Source: Thermoanaerobaculia bacterium (GTDB lineage Bacteria; Acidobacteriota; Thermoanaerobaculia; Gp7-AA8). From it: 64,000 nt of DNA. Below, one piece after another: positions 1 through 7,983 of this stretch. The stretch spans positions 95,028 through 159,027 of the forward strand of contig JADGNZ010000009.1 of the NCBI GenBank assembly GCA_017883205.1, read 5' to 3'. A program made the translations under genes and the position numbers. Numbering within the stretch: position 1 is the first letter of the stretch; every line of letters begins with the position of its first letter. Below the pieces are notes generated by a model. It worked only from the letters and a program-made list of their open reading frames with translations. It was not told the origin of the DNA and did no database searches.

Positions 1-1618
1 AGCTCGTGTCGTCTGCGGCGCCCTTCGGAGCCAGACGATCTGCGGCGCCTTCGAAGTCGGCGGAGACGGTCAATCCAACTACAGCCTGTCTCAGGTCAGA
101 GCCGCTCAATTCATGCGAATCCGAGTGTGTCCCCTCCAGACTGAAGCGAAGGGCTGTGTTGGAGCTGCCGAAATCGAAGCCGACGAAGAACTCGATTGGC
201 GGCAATCCGCTGCGCGTTTCCTTGCGGCTCAGCAGCACCGTGCATGAAGCCTTCACGCTAGAGGTATTGGACAACTCGAATGCCGGCAGCTCCGTGGCTT
301 TACTCTCCGTGCGGATGCGGTTTTCACCGACGCCGCGCACATTCTTAGCGGAAGACGGAACTTGAATCGTTAACCCGTCAGCAGTAGCAATGTCGAACCA
401 GCTCCAGGTTGGCGGCACCAGGGTGGGGTTCGGATACATGGCAATCGACCCGGCCATGCTCGCAGCAGGGAGGAAGATCCACGAAATGTCGGCTGGCAGT
501 CCCTTGAGCCCGAGCGTTACCTCGACGCGATTGTTGACCTTGCGAGCGCGGCCGGTGTTTACCAATCGCGCATTCTCGATTCGCACAGGCAGCGGTATGG
601 CTGCCACAGGCGCCGCCGGGTCGGGGTCACCTGGCCAGAGATAGCTCGAGTAATTGAGATCGTCGAGGCGATCGATAACCCGAAACGGAGTCCCGGGCTG
701 CAGATCGAACGTCAGGTTTCGCACCGGTAGATTCGCGAGCGCGCTCACCGCAGGGTAAACGAACGTAACGGTGGCCTGATCTCTGTCGACGATAGGCGCC
801 GGAGGCATCCGTATGGCTTTGGAGGGATCAGCCCACTGCAGCGCGCGCTCGCGCCATACGACGAATTCGCCGTCAGCCCAGGCGCATCCGTAGTCAGAGA
901 GTAGAAGTTGCCTGGTCTGTTGGCACTTCGGGCACTTGAGCGCGAACATTGGGCTGTCTGGGGCCGGCTTCACACTCGCGGGAAGGAGCGGAGCGGCGCA
1001 CTCTGCGCAGCGCGGGAACAGGAACGAGCCGTCTCCCGTGGGAACCAGGATCTCCGTGGATTCCAACGTGTATGGGTCCAGAAAACTGAACGGGGTCAGC
1101 ACGACTTCGCTCTCGGGAGTGGTGGTCGCAGGTCCGACGGCGCGCGGGCTGATGATCGGCGACAGCCGACAACAGAACGGCGCTGAGTTGCGCTGCTTTG
1201 CTTTTGCTTTCTCGTCCAGGTTTTTGACAAGCTCGGTCAGCCGGCCGCGGACACGTTCTGTAATGGGAGCGGTTGCATCCCATGGACTTCCCGCGAGGTG
1301 CTCGTCGGGCAACGGCCGCACGAGGAGCACCGGGCTCACGACTCCAACGATCTTCCCTTCGCGGTCCAGCCAAGAGATTTTATCGAACACAGGGGCGCCG
1401 TCCCCACGTCCTCCTTGACGAGGTACCCAATTGAGAAATGGCTGTCCTTTCAGGGGCTGCTCAATCACCTTCAAGTCGTCGTTCAAGTACCAGAGAAGAA
1501 GCTTCCACCAGGCGTTTCGCTTCTGCTCGATCTCCAGCGTCAAGTTGCCGGTGGCCTCGAGCGCAGCCAGGTATGCGAGGTCTTCATGGAAGAAATTGCC
1601 AATCGAAAGCGGATTCAT
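1..1618 (-). CDS. Large protein with zinc ribbon and Hsp70/actin-like ATPase start (partial, runs off left edge)
   Basis: An open frame of 539 codons runs from an ATG at 1618 to the window edge with no stop, so only the N-terminal part is seen. The start overlaps the stop of the upstream tubulin-like gene as ATGA, which points to translational coupling. A CxxC pair at residues 204-207 (CAEC) and another at 229-232 (CPKC) form a zinc ribbon. At residues 478-488 the sequence VGFDFGSSNTA matches the phosphate-1 loop of the actin/Hsp70/sugar-kinase ATPase fold (DnaK has a D-L-G-T-T-N loop). The ATPase domain therefore begins about residue 475, behind roughly 470 residues of mostly beta-rich sequence that I do not recognise. 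The layout recalls large Hsp70-like proteins such as SrfB, but that family assignment is not proven. It may act with the tubulin-like partner on a membrane structure. Confidence 0.75.
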   Translation of the reverse strand, partial: MNPLSIGNFFHEDLAYLAALEATGNLTLEIEQKRNAWWKLLLWYLNDDLKVIEQPLKGQPFLNWVPRQGGRGDGAPVFDKISWLDREGKIVGVVSPVLLVRPLPDEHLAGSPWDATAPITERVRGRLTELVKNLDEKAKAKQRNSAPFCCRLSPIISPRAVGPATTTPESEVVLTPFSFLDPYTLESTEILVPTGDGSFLFPRCAECAAPLLPASVKPAPDSPMFALKCPKCQQTRQLLLSDYGCAWADGEFVVWRERALQWADPSKAIRMPPAPIVDRDQATVTFVYPAVSALANLPVRNLTFDLQPGTPFRVIDRLDDLNYSSYLWPGDPDPAAPVAAIPLPVRIENARLVNTGRARKVNNRVEVTLGLKGLPADISWIFLPAASMAGSIAMYPNPTLVPPTWSWFDIATADGLTIQVPSSAKNVRGVGENRIRTESKATELPAFELSNTSSVKASCTVLLSRKETRSGLPPIEFFVGFDFGSSNTALRFSLEGTHSDSHELSGSDLRQAVVGLTVSADFEGAADRLAPKGAADDTS

Positions 1619-2922
1619 TTGCCCGCCCTCCTGCGCATCAGTCGGTACAGCAGTTCGGCGGCCGCGGCGCGAAGCACACTTTCGGCCTCTGGGTACGCGG
1701 CCTCGAGAATCGGATGAAGTCGCTCAGGAAGTTCCGCCGACGCCAGTGCTTCCCTCAACGCGGTGAAGTCGACAATCGCGGGCTGCCTCGCCACCAGAGC
1801 GCCATCAAGCTGCCGGAACGTGTCGGCCATCGCGGCCGAGACTTTGGGGATGAATTTATCGAACGACTCTCCCTCAACGCGATCCATCCACTTCTTCCAG
1901 AACTGGAGCACACCGTCCCTTAGGAATCTCCCGACATATGCGCGGCTCAGGGGGTCCCGGCTGATAGTCTGCAGAAAGTTCCCGCTCACCAGGTAGCGGA
2001 CAGCGTTCTTTGCCTTCTGCGAGCGATCCTTGAGTGCATCGCGAAGACGATTCACGCCGGCCACGTCGTCAGGAATACCGCCGATGGTTGTCGTCACAGG
2101 ATTCTCGTATTCCTGCAACAGCCTGCTGATCCACCACGCACCTGCCCAGATCGGATTGCGGTCGGGAGGGAACTTGCGGTCCGCGTCCTTGTCCCAGATC
2201 TCGTCCTGCGGGGACTCGAGCACCCGCCGCACGAAAAGCTTGGTGCCGCCGGCATCATACGCGTCGATATTCCGAACAAATTCCTCGTGGTTCTGATCGT
2301 GGCGGTCGACCAGATCGGCGTTGGCACGTGCCTCGCGAAATGTCAGATACCGACCCAGAGCAATGACGCTGATGAAGCGCACCCCTCGGGAGCGGAGCAA
2401 CTGAAGAATCGACGGAGTGAATCCGGTGCCTGCGCCCCCGAACGTGGAAGTAATCACGACCGCGCCGTCGACATCGCCGAGGGCCGCGTACAGGTCAGAG
2501 ATGAGCTTCCCAGCGTAGTACGGCCACGCAAAACCAAGGGCCGCGGGCGTCGCAAAAAGCCCTTCGTCGAGTCTGGCTTCGCGCAGTTTTTGCGACGCGT
2601 ATGCCATTTCCGGCTTCATCGGCCGACTGCTGGCAGCGCTATTGATCACGGTCTCAATGTTTGCTTTGTCAACCTTGAGGGAATGCCGCTCGAATGAAAA
2701 CCGACTGCTTGCAGAGGTATCGATGAGGAAATCGCGCAACACCTCCCACGCCGGCCTGCGATCGCCGCCTTTTTCCGTCTCCTGATCGATCACGATTACC
2801 TTCACTTGCGGCACCGCTCCGGAGTTTTCGAGCGGCCCTATGCGCAGGAGATGCGCTCGCAGAAAGAAATCGAGAGCAGTTTGTCCCGTGCCACCAAGTG
2901 CAACGATCGCAAGGCTTGCCAT
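1615..2922 (-). CDS. Tubulin/FtsZ-like GTPase family protein
   Basis: This 435-residue protein begins with a Rossmann-like strand and a glycine loop GGTGQT at residues 10-15. A second glycine loop, GGAGTGF at 162-168, follows a hydrophobic strand (AVVITST). This is the layout of the tubulin/FtsZ nucleotide site, whose T4 signature is GGGTGS/T, and it fits the bacterial tubulin-like group better than true FtsZ. There is no membrane segment. The gene sits between a membrane lipoprotein gene 8 bp upstream (with a GAGG ribosome site in the gap) and the zinc-ribbon/Hsp70-like gene that it overlaps by 4 bases. All three are probably one operon. GTP binding is inferred from the motifs; filament formation is not shown. 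Confidence 0.75.
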   Translation of the reverse strand: MASLAIVALGGTGQTALDFFLRAHLLRIGPLENSGAVPQVKVIVIDQETEKGGDRRPAWEVLRDFLIDTSASSRFSFERHSLKVDKANIETVINSAASSRPMKPEMAYASQKLREARLDEGLFATPAALGFAWPYYAGKLISDLYAALGDVDGAVVITSTFGGAGTGFTPSILQLLRSRGVRFISVIALGRYLTFREARANADLVDRHDQNHEEFVRNIDAYDAGGTKLFVRRVLESPQDEIWDKDADRKFPPDRNPIWAGAWWISRLLQEYENPVTTTIGGIPDDVAGVNRLRDALKDRSQKAKNAVRYLVSGNFLQTISRDPLSRAYVGRFLRDGVLQFWKKWMDRVEGESFDKFIPKVSAAMADTFRQLDGALVARQPAIVDFTALREALASAELPERLHPILEAAYPEAESVLRAAAAELLYRLMRRRAGK

Positions 2923-2930
2923 TCAGTACC

Positions 2931-3578
2931 TCATGTCCGATCTCTGGTCGTTTTTTGATGTCGTCGCGCAGTGGAATAGATATTGGGAAGAAGGGCGTAG
3001 ACGACATACGCGAGCAACGCACCGACGATGGACGCCGACACGACGCTGGCGAACACCAGCAACGGATTGTCCATCACAAAGGCTCCCCGTTTTCCCACGA
3101 CGTAGCCTGTCGTCTGACGCCGCATCGCGAGAGCGTTCTGCGTCTGGTCCGGCGTGAGAACCTGCTTCTGTGCGGGATTCGTGGTGGCGTCGACTACCTT
3201 CACGTACAAGGGGTCGACACCTACCCACTGCCACGCGGGCGGCCAGATTGTGAGTACCAGACCGACGAGGAGCGCAACCGCTGCAGGAATGAGCGCACCC
3301 CAAAGGCATCGCTTGCCGATCCGGAGGTAGTCGCGATCCGTCAAGGCTAGAACGAGGGGTAGAACAAACGGTAACAAAAACCCGACCAGGAAGAACCCCC
3401 ATACGACTTCATCGATCAACGTGGCGACGCTCTGATCGATGTGGTCCAGCTTCGTAATAACTTGGTCGATTTGATCGTGGGTCCCGCGAATCGTGGTTTG
3501 TCGATTGCACCCAACTCCTATCAGAAGAAGGGCGCTGACGAGCAGAACGGCCTTCCATCGCTTCGCCTTCATCACCAC
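2931..3578 (-). CDS. Small lipoprotein-like membrane protein, first gene of the tubulin/Hsp70-like operon
   Basis: The 215-residue product starts with a basic stretch and a hydrophobic segment ending in LIGVGC (Cys24), a plausible lipobox. A predicted amphipathic helix (about 35-58) comes next. Hydrophobic segments near 60-80, 90-112 and 168-195 suggest an inner-membrane protein with a loop of about 55 residues between the second and third. The C-terminus is basic. I recognise no family. Its tight linkage to the tubulin-like gene suggests it could be the membrane anchor or sensor of that system, which is an inference from position. Met3 is an alternative start. Confidence 0.65.
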   Translation of the reverse strand: MVMKAKRWKAVLLVSALLLIGVGCNRQTTIRGTHDQIDQVITKLDHIDQSVATLIDEVVWGFFLVGFLLPFVLPLVLALTDRDYLRIGKRCLWGALIPAAVALLVGLVLTIWPPAWQWVGVDPLYVKVVDATTNPAQKQVLTPDQTQNALAMRRQTTGYVVGKRGAFVMDNPLLVFASVVSASIVGALLAYVVYALLPNIYSTARRHQKTTRDRT

Positions 3579-3740
3579 CTCCGTCTGTTGTCCTAAAAGG
3601 GAGCAGTTGACCTCGCGAGAACGACGATACGCGTCGTTGCGCTCAGTTCCGCGTTTGATCGTTTGGAATTGATACCGATTGCCGCAGGTATTCTAGACTG
3701 CCGGGATGGCAATGGTCCAGCTATCGTTCCGGTATCTCGT

Positions 3741-5159
3741 ATGAACGACTCCGCTTCTTCGCCTGCAGGCGCCCCGCCCGCGATCGAGATCCGAGGCTTG
3801 AACAAGCTTTCCGTGCGCGGCGCCGACCTCACCGTGTGGCAGGGAGATCGTGTTGCCATCATCGGAAAGACAGGGCAAGGCAAGTCAGTGCTGCTCCGGT
3901 GTATCCTCGGCCTACTCTCTCCCGACAGTGGCGACCTGCGGCTGATGGGGCGTAAGGTGACACGCCGTTCCATCGCCTCGGAAGGCGTTGGCGTCGCCTT
4001 CCAGCACCCCGGTCTTCTCGACGCTTGGTCCGTTGCCAAGAATCTCCGTGTCGCCACACGCGACGTTTTGAGTCGGAGCCGGATTGTTGAACTGCTCGCG
4101 TCTGTTGGGTTGACCTCGGTCGATCCCGAATCGTCAGTGACTCTGCTGTCAGGAGGGCAGCAGAAGCGTCTGTCTCTCCTGCGCGCGCTGCTTCGGGGCA
4201 ATCGGCTTGTCGTGCTGGACGAGCCGACGAGCGGCCTCGACCCGCGAACAGCCGAGGCGATTGCCGAGATGATGGCCGACGCTATCCGAAACGAACCACG
4301 TACGCTGCTCCTCGTCACCCACGACTACGAGACCGCTGTCCGGTTGTGCAACCGCATCATCACTCTCAGGCACGACGGCACTCTTGTCGAAGTACCGATT
4401 CCTTCTACCGGAAGGGTCGTAGATGACGCCGTGGCACTTCGCGACGCGTTGCCGGACGAAGAAGCTACTATCAAGGGCCGGACCACGCGACCACCACGCT
4501 GGGGCATCGTTCCACTCACACTCGACCTGCTCGCCTTCGGCGTGCCACTTGCCGGTGTTGCGATGGGCTTGCTGGGCACACTGCTCGTGGCGCAGAGCGC
4601 GAAAGTCGGGGCTTTTGACGTAAGCCGCTACATTCCAGGAGCCGTCCTCCTCGGAGTCTGCCGCGAGATGGCCCCACTGGTCGTTGGTTTTCTACTCGCA
4701 GCCCGAGCGGGCGCGCGCGTGACGGCGGAACTGGCTGGCATGAGCTACACCGCTCAACTCGACTCCCTCCGGGCTCTGGGGCGTTCGCCCATCCGTCATT
4801 TTTTTCTGCCGTTTCTCACCAGTGCCGCCATCGCTTTCCCAATTTCGATCCTGGCCGGTGCCGCCCTTGCCATCGGCGCGGCGGGTTTGTATGTCGGCCT
4901 GCCAACCGCAGGATTGAGTATCGGTACTCGCAGATTTTTCGACCTTGCCCGCGAAAGGATGGAAATGGCGCTGCTCTTCTCCATGCTGCTCAAGGGCGTC
5001 GGGATGGCGGCGACGGTGGTGACCGCGTCCTACTGGTGCGGCGCTCGGAGCGTGACCAGCGCGCCTGCCGTTGGGAGAGCGGTCACGCGCGCTGCGGTCC
5101 TGGGGTCGCTATCCGTAGTGCTCGTGGACATCGTTGTTTCGTGGCTCTTTTTCGGATGA
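3741..5159 (+). CDS. Fused MlaF-like ATPase and MlaE-like permease (lipid ABC transporter)
   Basis: A single 472-residue protein carries an ABC ATPase followed by a permease. Walker A is GKTGQGKS at residues 42-49, the signature is LSGGQQKR near 139, and Walker B ends in DEPTSGLD with a downstream H-loop (VTHD). From about residue 260 the sequence is hydrophobic and contains the MlaE signature region (CREMAPLVVGF, then AGARVTAELAGM and QLDSLRALG). In Mla systems these two parts are normally separate proteins, MlaF and MlaE. The next gene encodes an MCE protein, as expected for MlaD, with 11 bp between them. Retrograde or anterograde phospholipid movement is the inferred role. I chose the ATG at 3741 because the upstream extension to TTG 3663 does not look like the family. 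Confidence 0.82.
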   Translation: MNDSASSPAGAPPAIEIRGLNKLSVRGADLTVWQGDRVAIIGKTGQGKSVLLRCILGLLSPDSGDLRLMGRKVTRRSIASEGVGVAFQHPGLLDAWSVAKNLRVATRDVLSRSRIVELLASVGLTSVDPESSVTLLSGGQQKRLSLLRALLRGNRLVVLDEPTSGLDPRTAEAIAEMMADAIRNEPRTLLLVTHDYETAVRLCNRIITLRHDGTLVEVPIPSTGRVVDDAVALRDALPDEEATIKGRTTRPPRWGIVPLTLDLLAFGVPLAGVAMGLLGTLLVAQSAKVGAFDVSRYIPGAVLLGVCREMAPLVVGFLLAARAGARVTAELAGMSYTAQLDSLRALGRSPIRHFFLPFLTSAAIAFPISILAGAALAIGAAGLYVGLPTAGLSIGTRRFFDLARERMEMALLFSMLLKGVGMAATVVTASYWCGARSVTSAPAVGRAVTRAAVLGSLSVVLVDIVVSWLFFG

Positions 5160-5170
5160 AAGGAACGGAC

Positions 5171-5659
5171 ATGAACTACAGGAAGCTCGGCCTCATCTCA
5201 CTCTTGATTCTGGTGTCGCTTACGATTCACTGTCGGCAGGAGGAGGGACCTACGGAACTTCACTTCACCCTTACGTTCAAGGACGCCCAGCAACTTCGCC
5301 CCGGCCAGTTCTTCCTGTACAAGGGTGTCCGAATCGGCCAGGCGACTTCTGTAACCCTCGATGGTTCTGGTGTGGTGAAGGTCAGTATGACGGTCGACGA
5401 GACGCATCGCGAACAGGTATACCGGGAAGCAACGTTCACGATCGAGAAGCTCAGTCTGCTGAACCCCAGCGGCGAGCATCAAATCGTCATGACGGATGGC
5501 GGCGATACCCACACACCGATTGAGGAAGGCGCTGTCATCGCCGGGAGCGAGGGCTGGCTCAGCGACGCAGCGGAGAAGGCTGGGCAGCTAGTGAATACCG
5601 CCACCGATCTAGCTTCGGACGCTGCCAAGAAACTCGGCGACAAGGCAAAGAAACCCTGA
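5171..5659 (+). CDS. MlaD-like MCE-domain substrate-binding protein
   Basis: This 162-residue protein has an N-terminal hydrophobic segment ending at Cys21 (LTIHC), a weak lipobox, so it may be a lipoprotein or a signal-anchored protein. Residues about 29-110 form a single MCE domain: a beta strand pattern with the glycine-rich step LYKGVRIGQATSV and the later LLNPSGEHQI. The C-terminus has an Ala/Lys-rich helix (about 128-162). Single MCE domains in MlaD form a hexamer that feeds lipid to the permease. It directly follows the fused MlaF-MlaE gene, and together they make a minimal transporter locus. A strong hairpin ends the operon. Confidence 0.8.
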   Translation: MNYRKLGLISLLILVSLTIHCRQEEGPTELHFTLTFKDAQQLRPGQFFLYKGVRIGQATSVTLDGSGVVKVSMTVDETHREQVYREATFTIEKLSLLNPSGEHQIVMTDGGDTHTPIEEGAVIAGSEGWLSDAAEKAGQLVNTATDLASDAAKKLGDKAKKP

Positions 5660-5666
5660 TCCAAAA

Positions 5667-5698
5667 GGCGGCCTGCGCGACCTCTCGCGCGGGCCGCC
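5667..5698. terminator. Bidirectional terminator-like hairpin
   Basis: A 14-bp stem with one G-T wobble and a CCTC loop lies between two convergent genes. No long T run follows on either side, so factor-independent termination is likely but not certain. Confidence 0.6.
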
Positions 5699-5714
5699 TC
5701 GGGTTGCTACTGCG

Positions 5715-6386
5715 TCACTTCTGCTTCGGGGTGGGTGGTGGTGCTGGTTTCGTCTTGCACGGATGACCGGAGCGCCCGCGGGCGGGCTGCATCGTCTTTA
5801 CGTGGGCGACGAGTGAGGCGGCTCGGGCGTTACGGGTGTATCCCTTGGCGAGGTTGTACACATGCAACGCTTGCTGCACGACGTCCCAGCGCTCCCGGAA
5901 TATGTTGTACCGAACGTCCCGTGCAAGCGCTTCGGCGGCTGCGGCGAGAGGCTCGAACCGCAGGTTGCGGGTGATGCCCAGGCGTGTTTTCACCGGATCG
6001 AGACCGGTCGTTGCCTGCATCGACGCGTCGTTTTCCGCCGCGACGGCACTGGCTTCGGGAAACACGTCAGGGACGGCGCGGGCCGCACGCATCATCTTGA
6101 TGCCTTCAGCCGGCGCCGGCACGAAGTCGGGCAGGATCTGATAGAAACCGCAAAGCTGCGCCACCGACTGCTGGACAAGTCCGTCGAGCGCCGCAATGCC
6201 GGACGCTCCGGACGGGATCAAGAAGGCGCGCGCGCAGCGCGCGGTGGATCGCGCTGCGTTGCGCGACGCCGTCGATCGCGAATGTTCTCGCAGCCGGCTG
6301 ACGGCGACCCGACCGGGGCCCACTGCGACACATACCGTATCGCAGCGTTGCGCCCTGGTTGCGCACGTGCGCATCCACCGTGTCAC
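5715..6386 (-). CDS. Helical hypothetical protein with Pro-rich tail
   Basis: The frame encodes 223 residues. From about residue 65 it looks like a real helical protein: short hydrophobic and acidic helices, a motif near LVQQSVAQLCGFYQILPDF, then an Ala-rich helical part and a basic, Pro/Lys-rich tail. The first 25-30 residues are translated from the 43-bp tandem array, so the true start is probably internal (a non-ATG codon would be needed), or the array has grown into the 5' end. The C-terminal helical part loosely resembles that of the gene across the array (N-A-x-L-V-x-x-V-x-x-x-K pattern), so the two may be distant paralogues. I assign no function. Confidence 0.4.
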   Translation of the reverse strand: MTRWMRTCATRAQRCDTVCVAVGPGRVAVSRLREHSRSTASRNAARSTARCARAFLIPSGASGIAALDGLVQQSVAQLCGFYQILPDFVPAPAEGIKMMRAARAVPDVFPEASAVAAENDASMQATTGLDPVKTRLGITRNLRFEPLAAAAEALARDVRYNIFRERWDVVQQALHVYNLAKGYTRNARAASLVAHVKTMQPARGRSGHPCKTKPAPPPTPKQK

Positions 6387-6720
6387 AGCGTTACACCCTC
6401 GGTGCGCACGTGCGCACCTACCGTGTCACAGCGTCGCACCCTCGTTGCACGCGTGCGCACCCACCGTGTCACAGCGTTACACCCTCGGTGCACACGTGCG
6501 CATCCACCGTGTCGCAGCGTTGCACCCTCGGTGCACACGTGCGCACCCACCGTGTCACAGCGTTGCACACTCGGTGCACACGTGCGCACCCACCAGGTCA
6601 CAGCGTTACACCCTCGGTGCACACGTGCGCGCCTACCGTGTCACAGCGTTGCACCTTCGGTGTACACGTGCGCACCGGCCATGCCGCATCGTCGCACGCG
6701 TGGTGCGCAGGTTTGCACGC
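6334..6720. repeat. 43-bp tandem repeat array, about nine units
   Basis: Units begin at 6334, 6377, 6420, 6463, 6506, 6549, 6592 and 6635, with a decayed copy after 6678. Each has an ACCGTGTCACAGCGTT core followed by a CACGTG palindrome. In the first two units the palindrome is the perfect 14-mer TGCGCACGTGCGCA. The unit length is not a multiple of three, so the reading frame rotates at each copy, which argues against a coding role. There are no spacers, so it is not a CRISPR array. It lies between two divergent hypothetical genes. Confidence 0.85.
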
Positions 6721-7062
6721 ATCGTGTTGCAGCGTTCCATGTCGTCGTTTCCCCGCGTTGCCCCTTGACAAGTCCTTTCAACGGGCCTATATCGTTCGCT
6801 ACAACGTCGAAGATCGTAGATTTTCGGCTTTGGCGGCTGTCGGCGGTATGGGCGTGCTGGATAAGCATGATGTGTCCCGTACCGGCGCGGGAGTTGAGTT
6901 TTCTCCTCCTGCCGCGGGCACCCGAGGTGTGTACACGCCTCGGGCAAACATCAACCGGAAGAATCGGCGCGTAGCCGTTTCTTCCAGCCGGTGGCCGCTC
7001 GCACTTGTCGACGAGTCGTGACGTCACCTCCGGCCTGACAGCTCGCATAAGGAAGCTATGTC

Positions 7063-7620
7063 ATGAGTGATACCGTCAATAACACCCCTGTTTCATCGAA
7101 CCCTGATCCGGCCAAGCTGACCGCCGAAGAGGTCATCGCCCAACTGCGCACCATGAGGTCGCAGATCGATGACGTCGCGCCGTTGTCGAAGGAGCGGCGC
7201 AAGCTGGTCAAAATGCGTCTGCGGACGCAGACGGCGCCGGTCGTCGAAGCGTCGATCAGCGTGATCGGCTCGTCGGACAAGGTGGCGCAGGCTGTAGGCC
7301 AGCCGCTCGCCGGCGTTCTCCAGCTCCAGAGCGACTCTGTACACTGGAACCTCGTCGCCGATGAGCTCCGCTCGTTCCTCAAAGGCATCGAAGGGGCGAA
7401 TCTGCTCCGTCGCGAGGAGCTCGCGTTCATCGCATCGCAGGCGTACTCGTTCGGATCGCAGCTCGCGCGGAGCCCGGTCAACGCCGACCTGGTGCCCCAG
7501 GTCGAGGAGATCAAGCGTCTGAAGACTCTCGCGCGCCGCAAGAAGGCGCCGCAGAATCCGCCGACGCCGTCTCCGACGCCAGCGCCTGCCGACGACACGT
7601 CTACGGCACCGAAATCGTAA
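7063..7620 (+). CDS. Helical hypothetical protein with Pro-rich tail
   Basis: The 185-residue product starts at ATG 7063, with an AGGAAG ribosome site about 12 bp upstream. It is predicted to be almost wholly helical: a charged N-terminal helix (20-60), a middle segment with QAVGQPLAGVLQLQ, and a helical C-terminal part, then a low-complexity PTPSPTPAPA tail. There is no signal peptide, transmembrane segment or Cys cluster. The closing helices resemble those of the divergent gene on the other side of the 43-bp array. A strong hairpin follows the stop. I do not recognise the family. Confidence 0.65.
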   Translation: MSDTVNNTPVSSNPDPAKLTAEEVIAQLRTMRSQIDDVAPLSKERRKLVKMRLRTQTAPVVEASISVIGSSDKVAQAVGQPLAGVLQLQSDSVHWNLVADELRSFLKGIEGANLLRREELAFIASQAYSFGSQLARSPVNADLVPQVEEIKRLKTLARRKKAPQNPPTPSPTPAPADDTSTAPKS

Positions 7621-7637
7621 AGTGGAGAGGTTTGTGA

Positions 7638-7667
7638 ACCCGGGCGCGCTCGCAGGCGCGCCCGGGT
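7638..7667 (+). terminator. Terminator-like hairpin
   Basis: A perfect 12-bp GC-rich stem (ACCCGGGCGCGC with its complement) and a 6-nt loop begin 17 bp after the stop codon. There is no clear T run. Confidence 0.6.
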
Positions 7668-7845
7668 AACCATGAGGGTCACAAAGAACGACAACGCATC
7701 CGAACGTGCCTCTCACGCGAAGGCGCGAAGATCGCGAAGAGGCATTTCGCCGGGGGTACCCTCGGCAGACGGAGAAATGAACCATGTCATCGACGAGCCG
7801 TGGAGCTTGGGTGAGAAATCCCTCCTTAGTGTGAACTGAGAGAAC

Positions 7846-7924
7846 CGTTTCACGCGGAGACGCGGAGGACGCGGAGGTATCTTTTTGTTTCTCTCCGCGC
7901 CCCTCCGCGTCTCCGCGTGAAACG
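7846..7924. repeat. Palindromic CGCGGAG-family intergenic repeat
   Basis: The left arm CGTTTCACGCGGAGACGCGG and following GACGCGGAG steps are mirrored by CTCCGCGTCTCCGCGTGAAA on the right. Related copies lie near 36874 and, as a half element, near 58650. The 180 bp before it hold no recognisable gene. Confidence 0.75.
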
Positions 7925-7983
7925 TCTTTTTCGTTCTTTTCGCTAATAGCGCTTCGCGAAATGTCGTCACGCGTTGCGCTGCT

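Noticed and set aside
6334-6720. CRISPR array
   Set aside because: The 43-bp units follow each other with no unique spacers, and no cas genes are near.
6359-7021. Protein-coding frames through the 43-bp array
   Set aside because: All frames are open in the array, the frame rotates every unit, and no family or ribosome site supports a gene.
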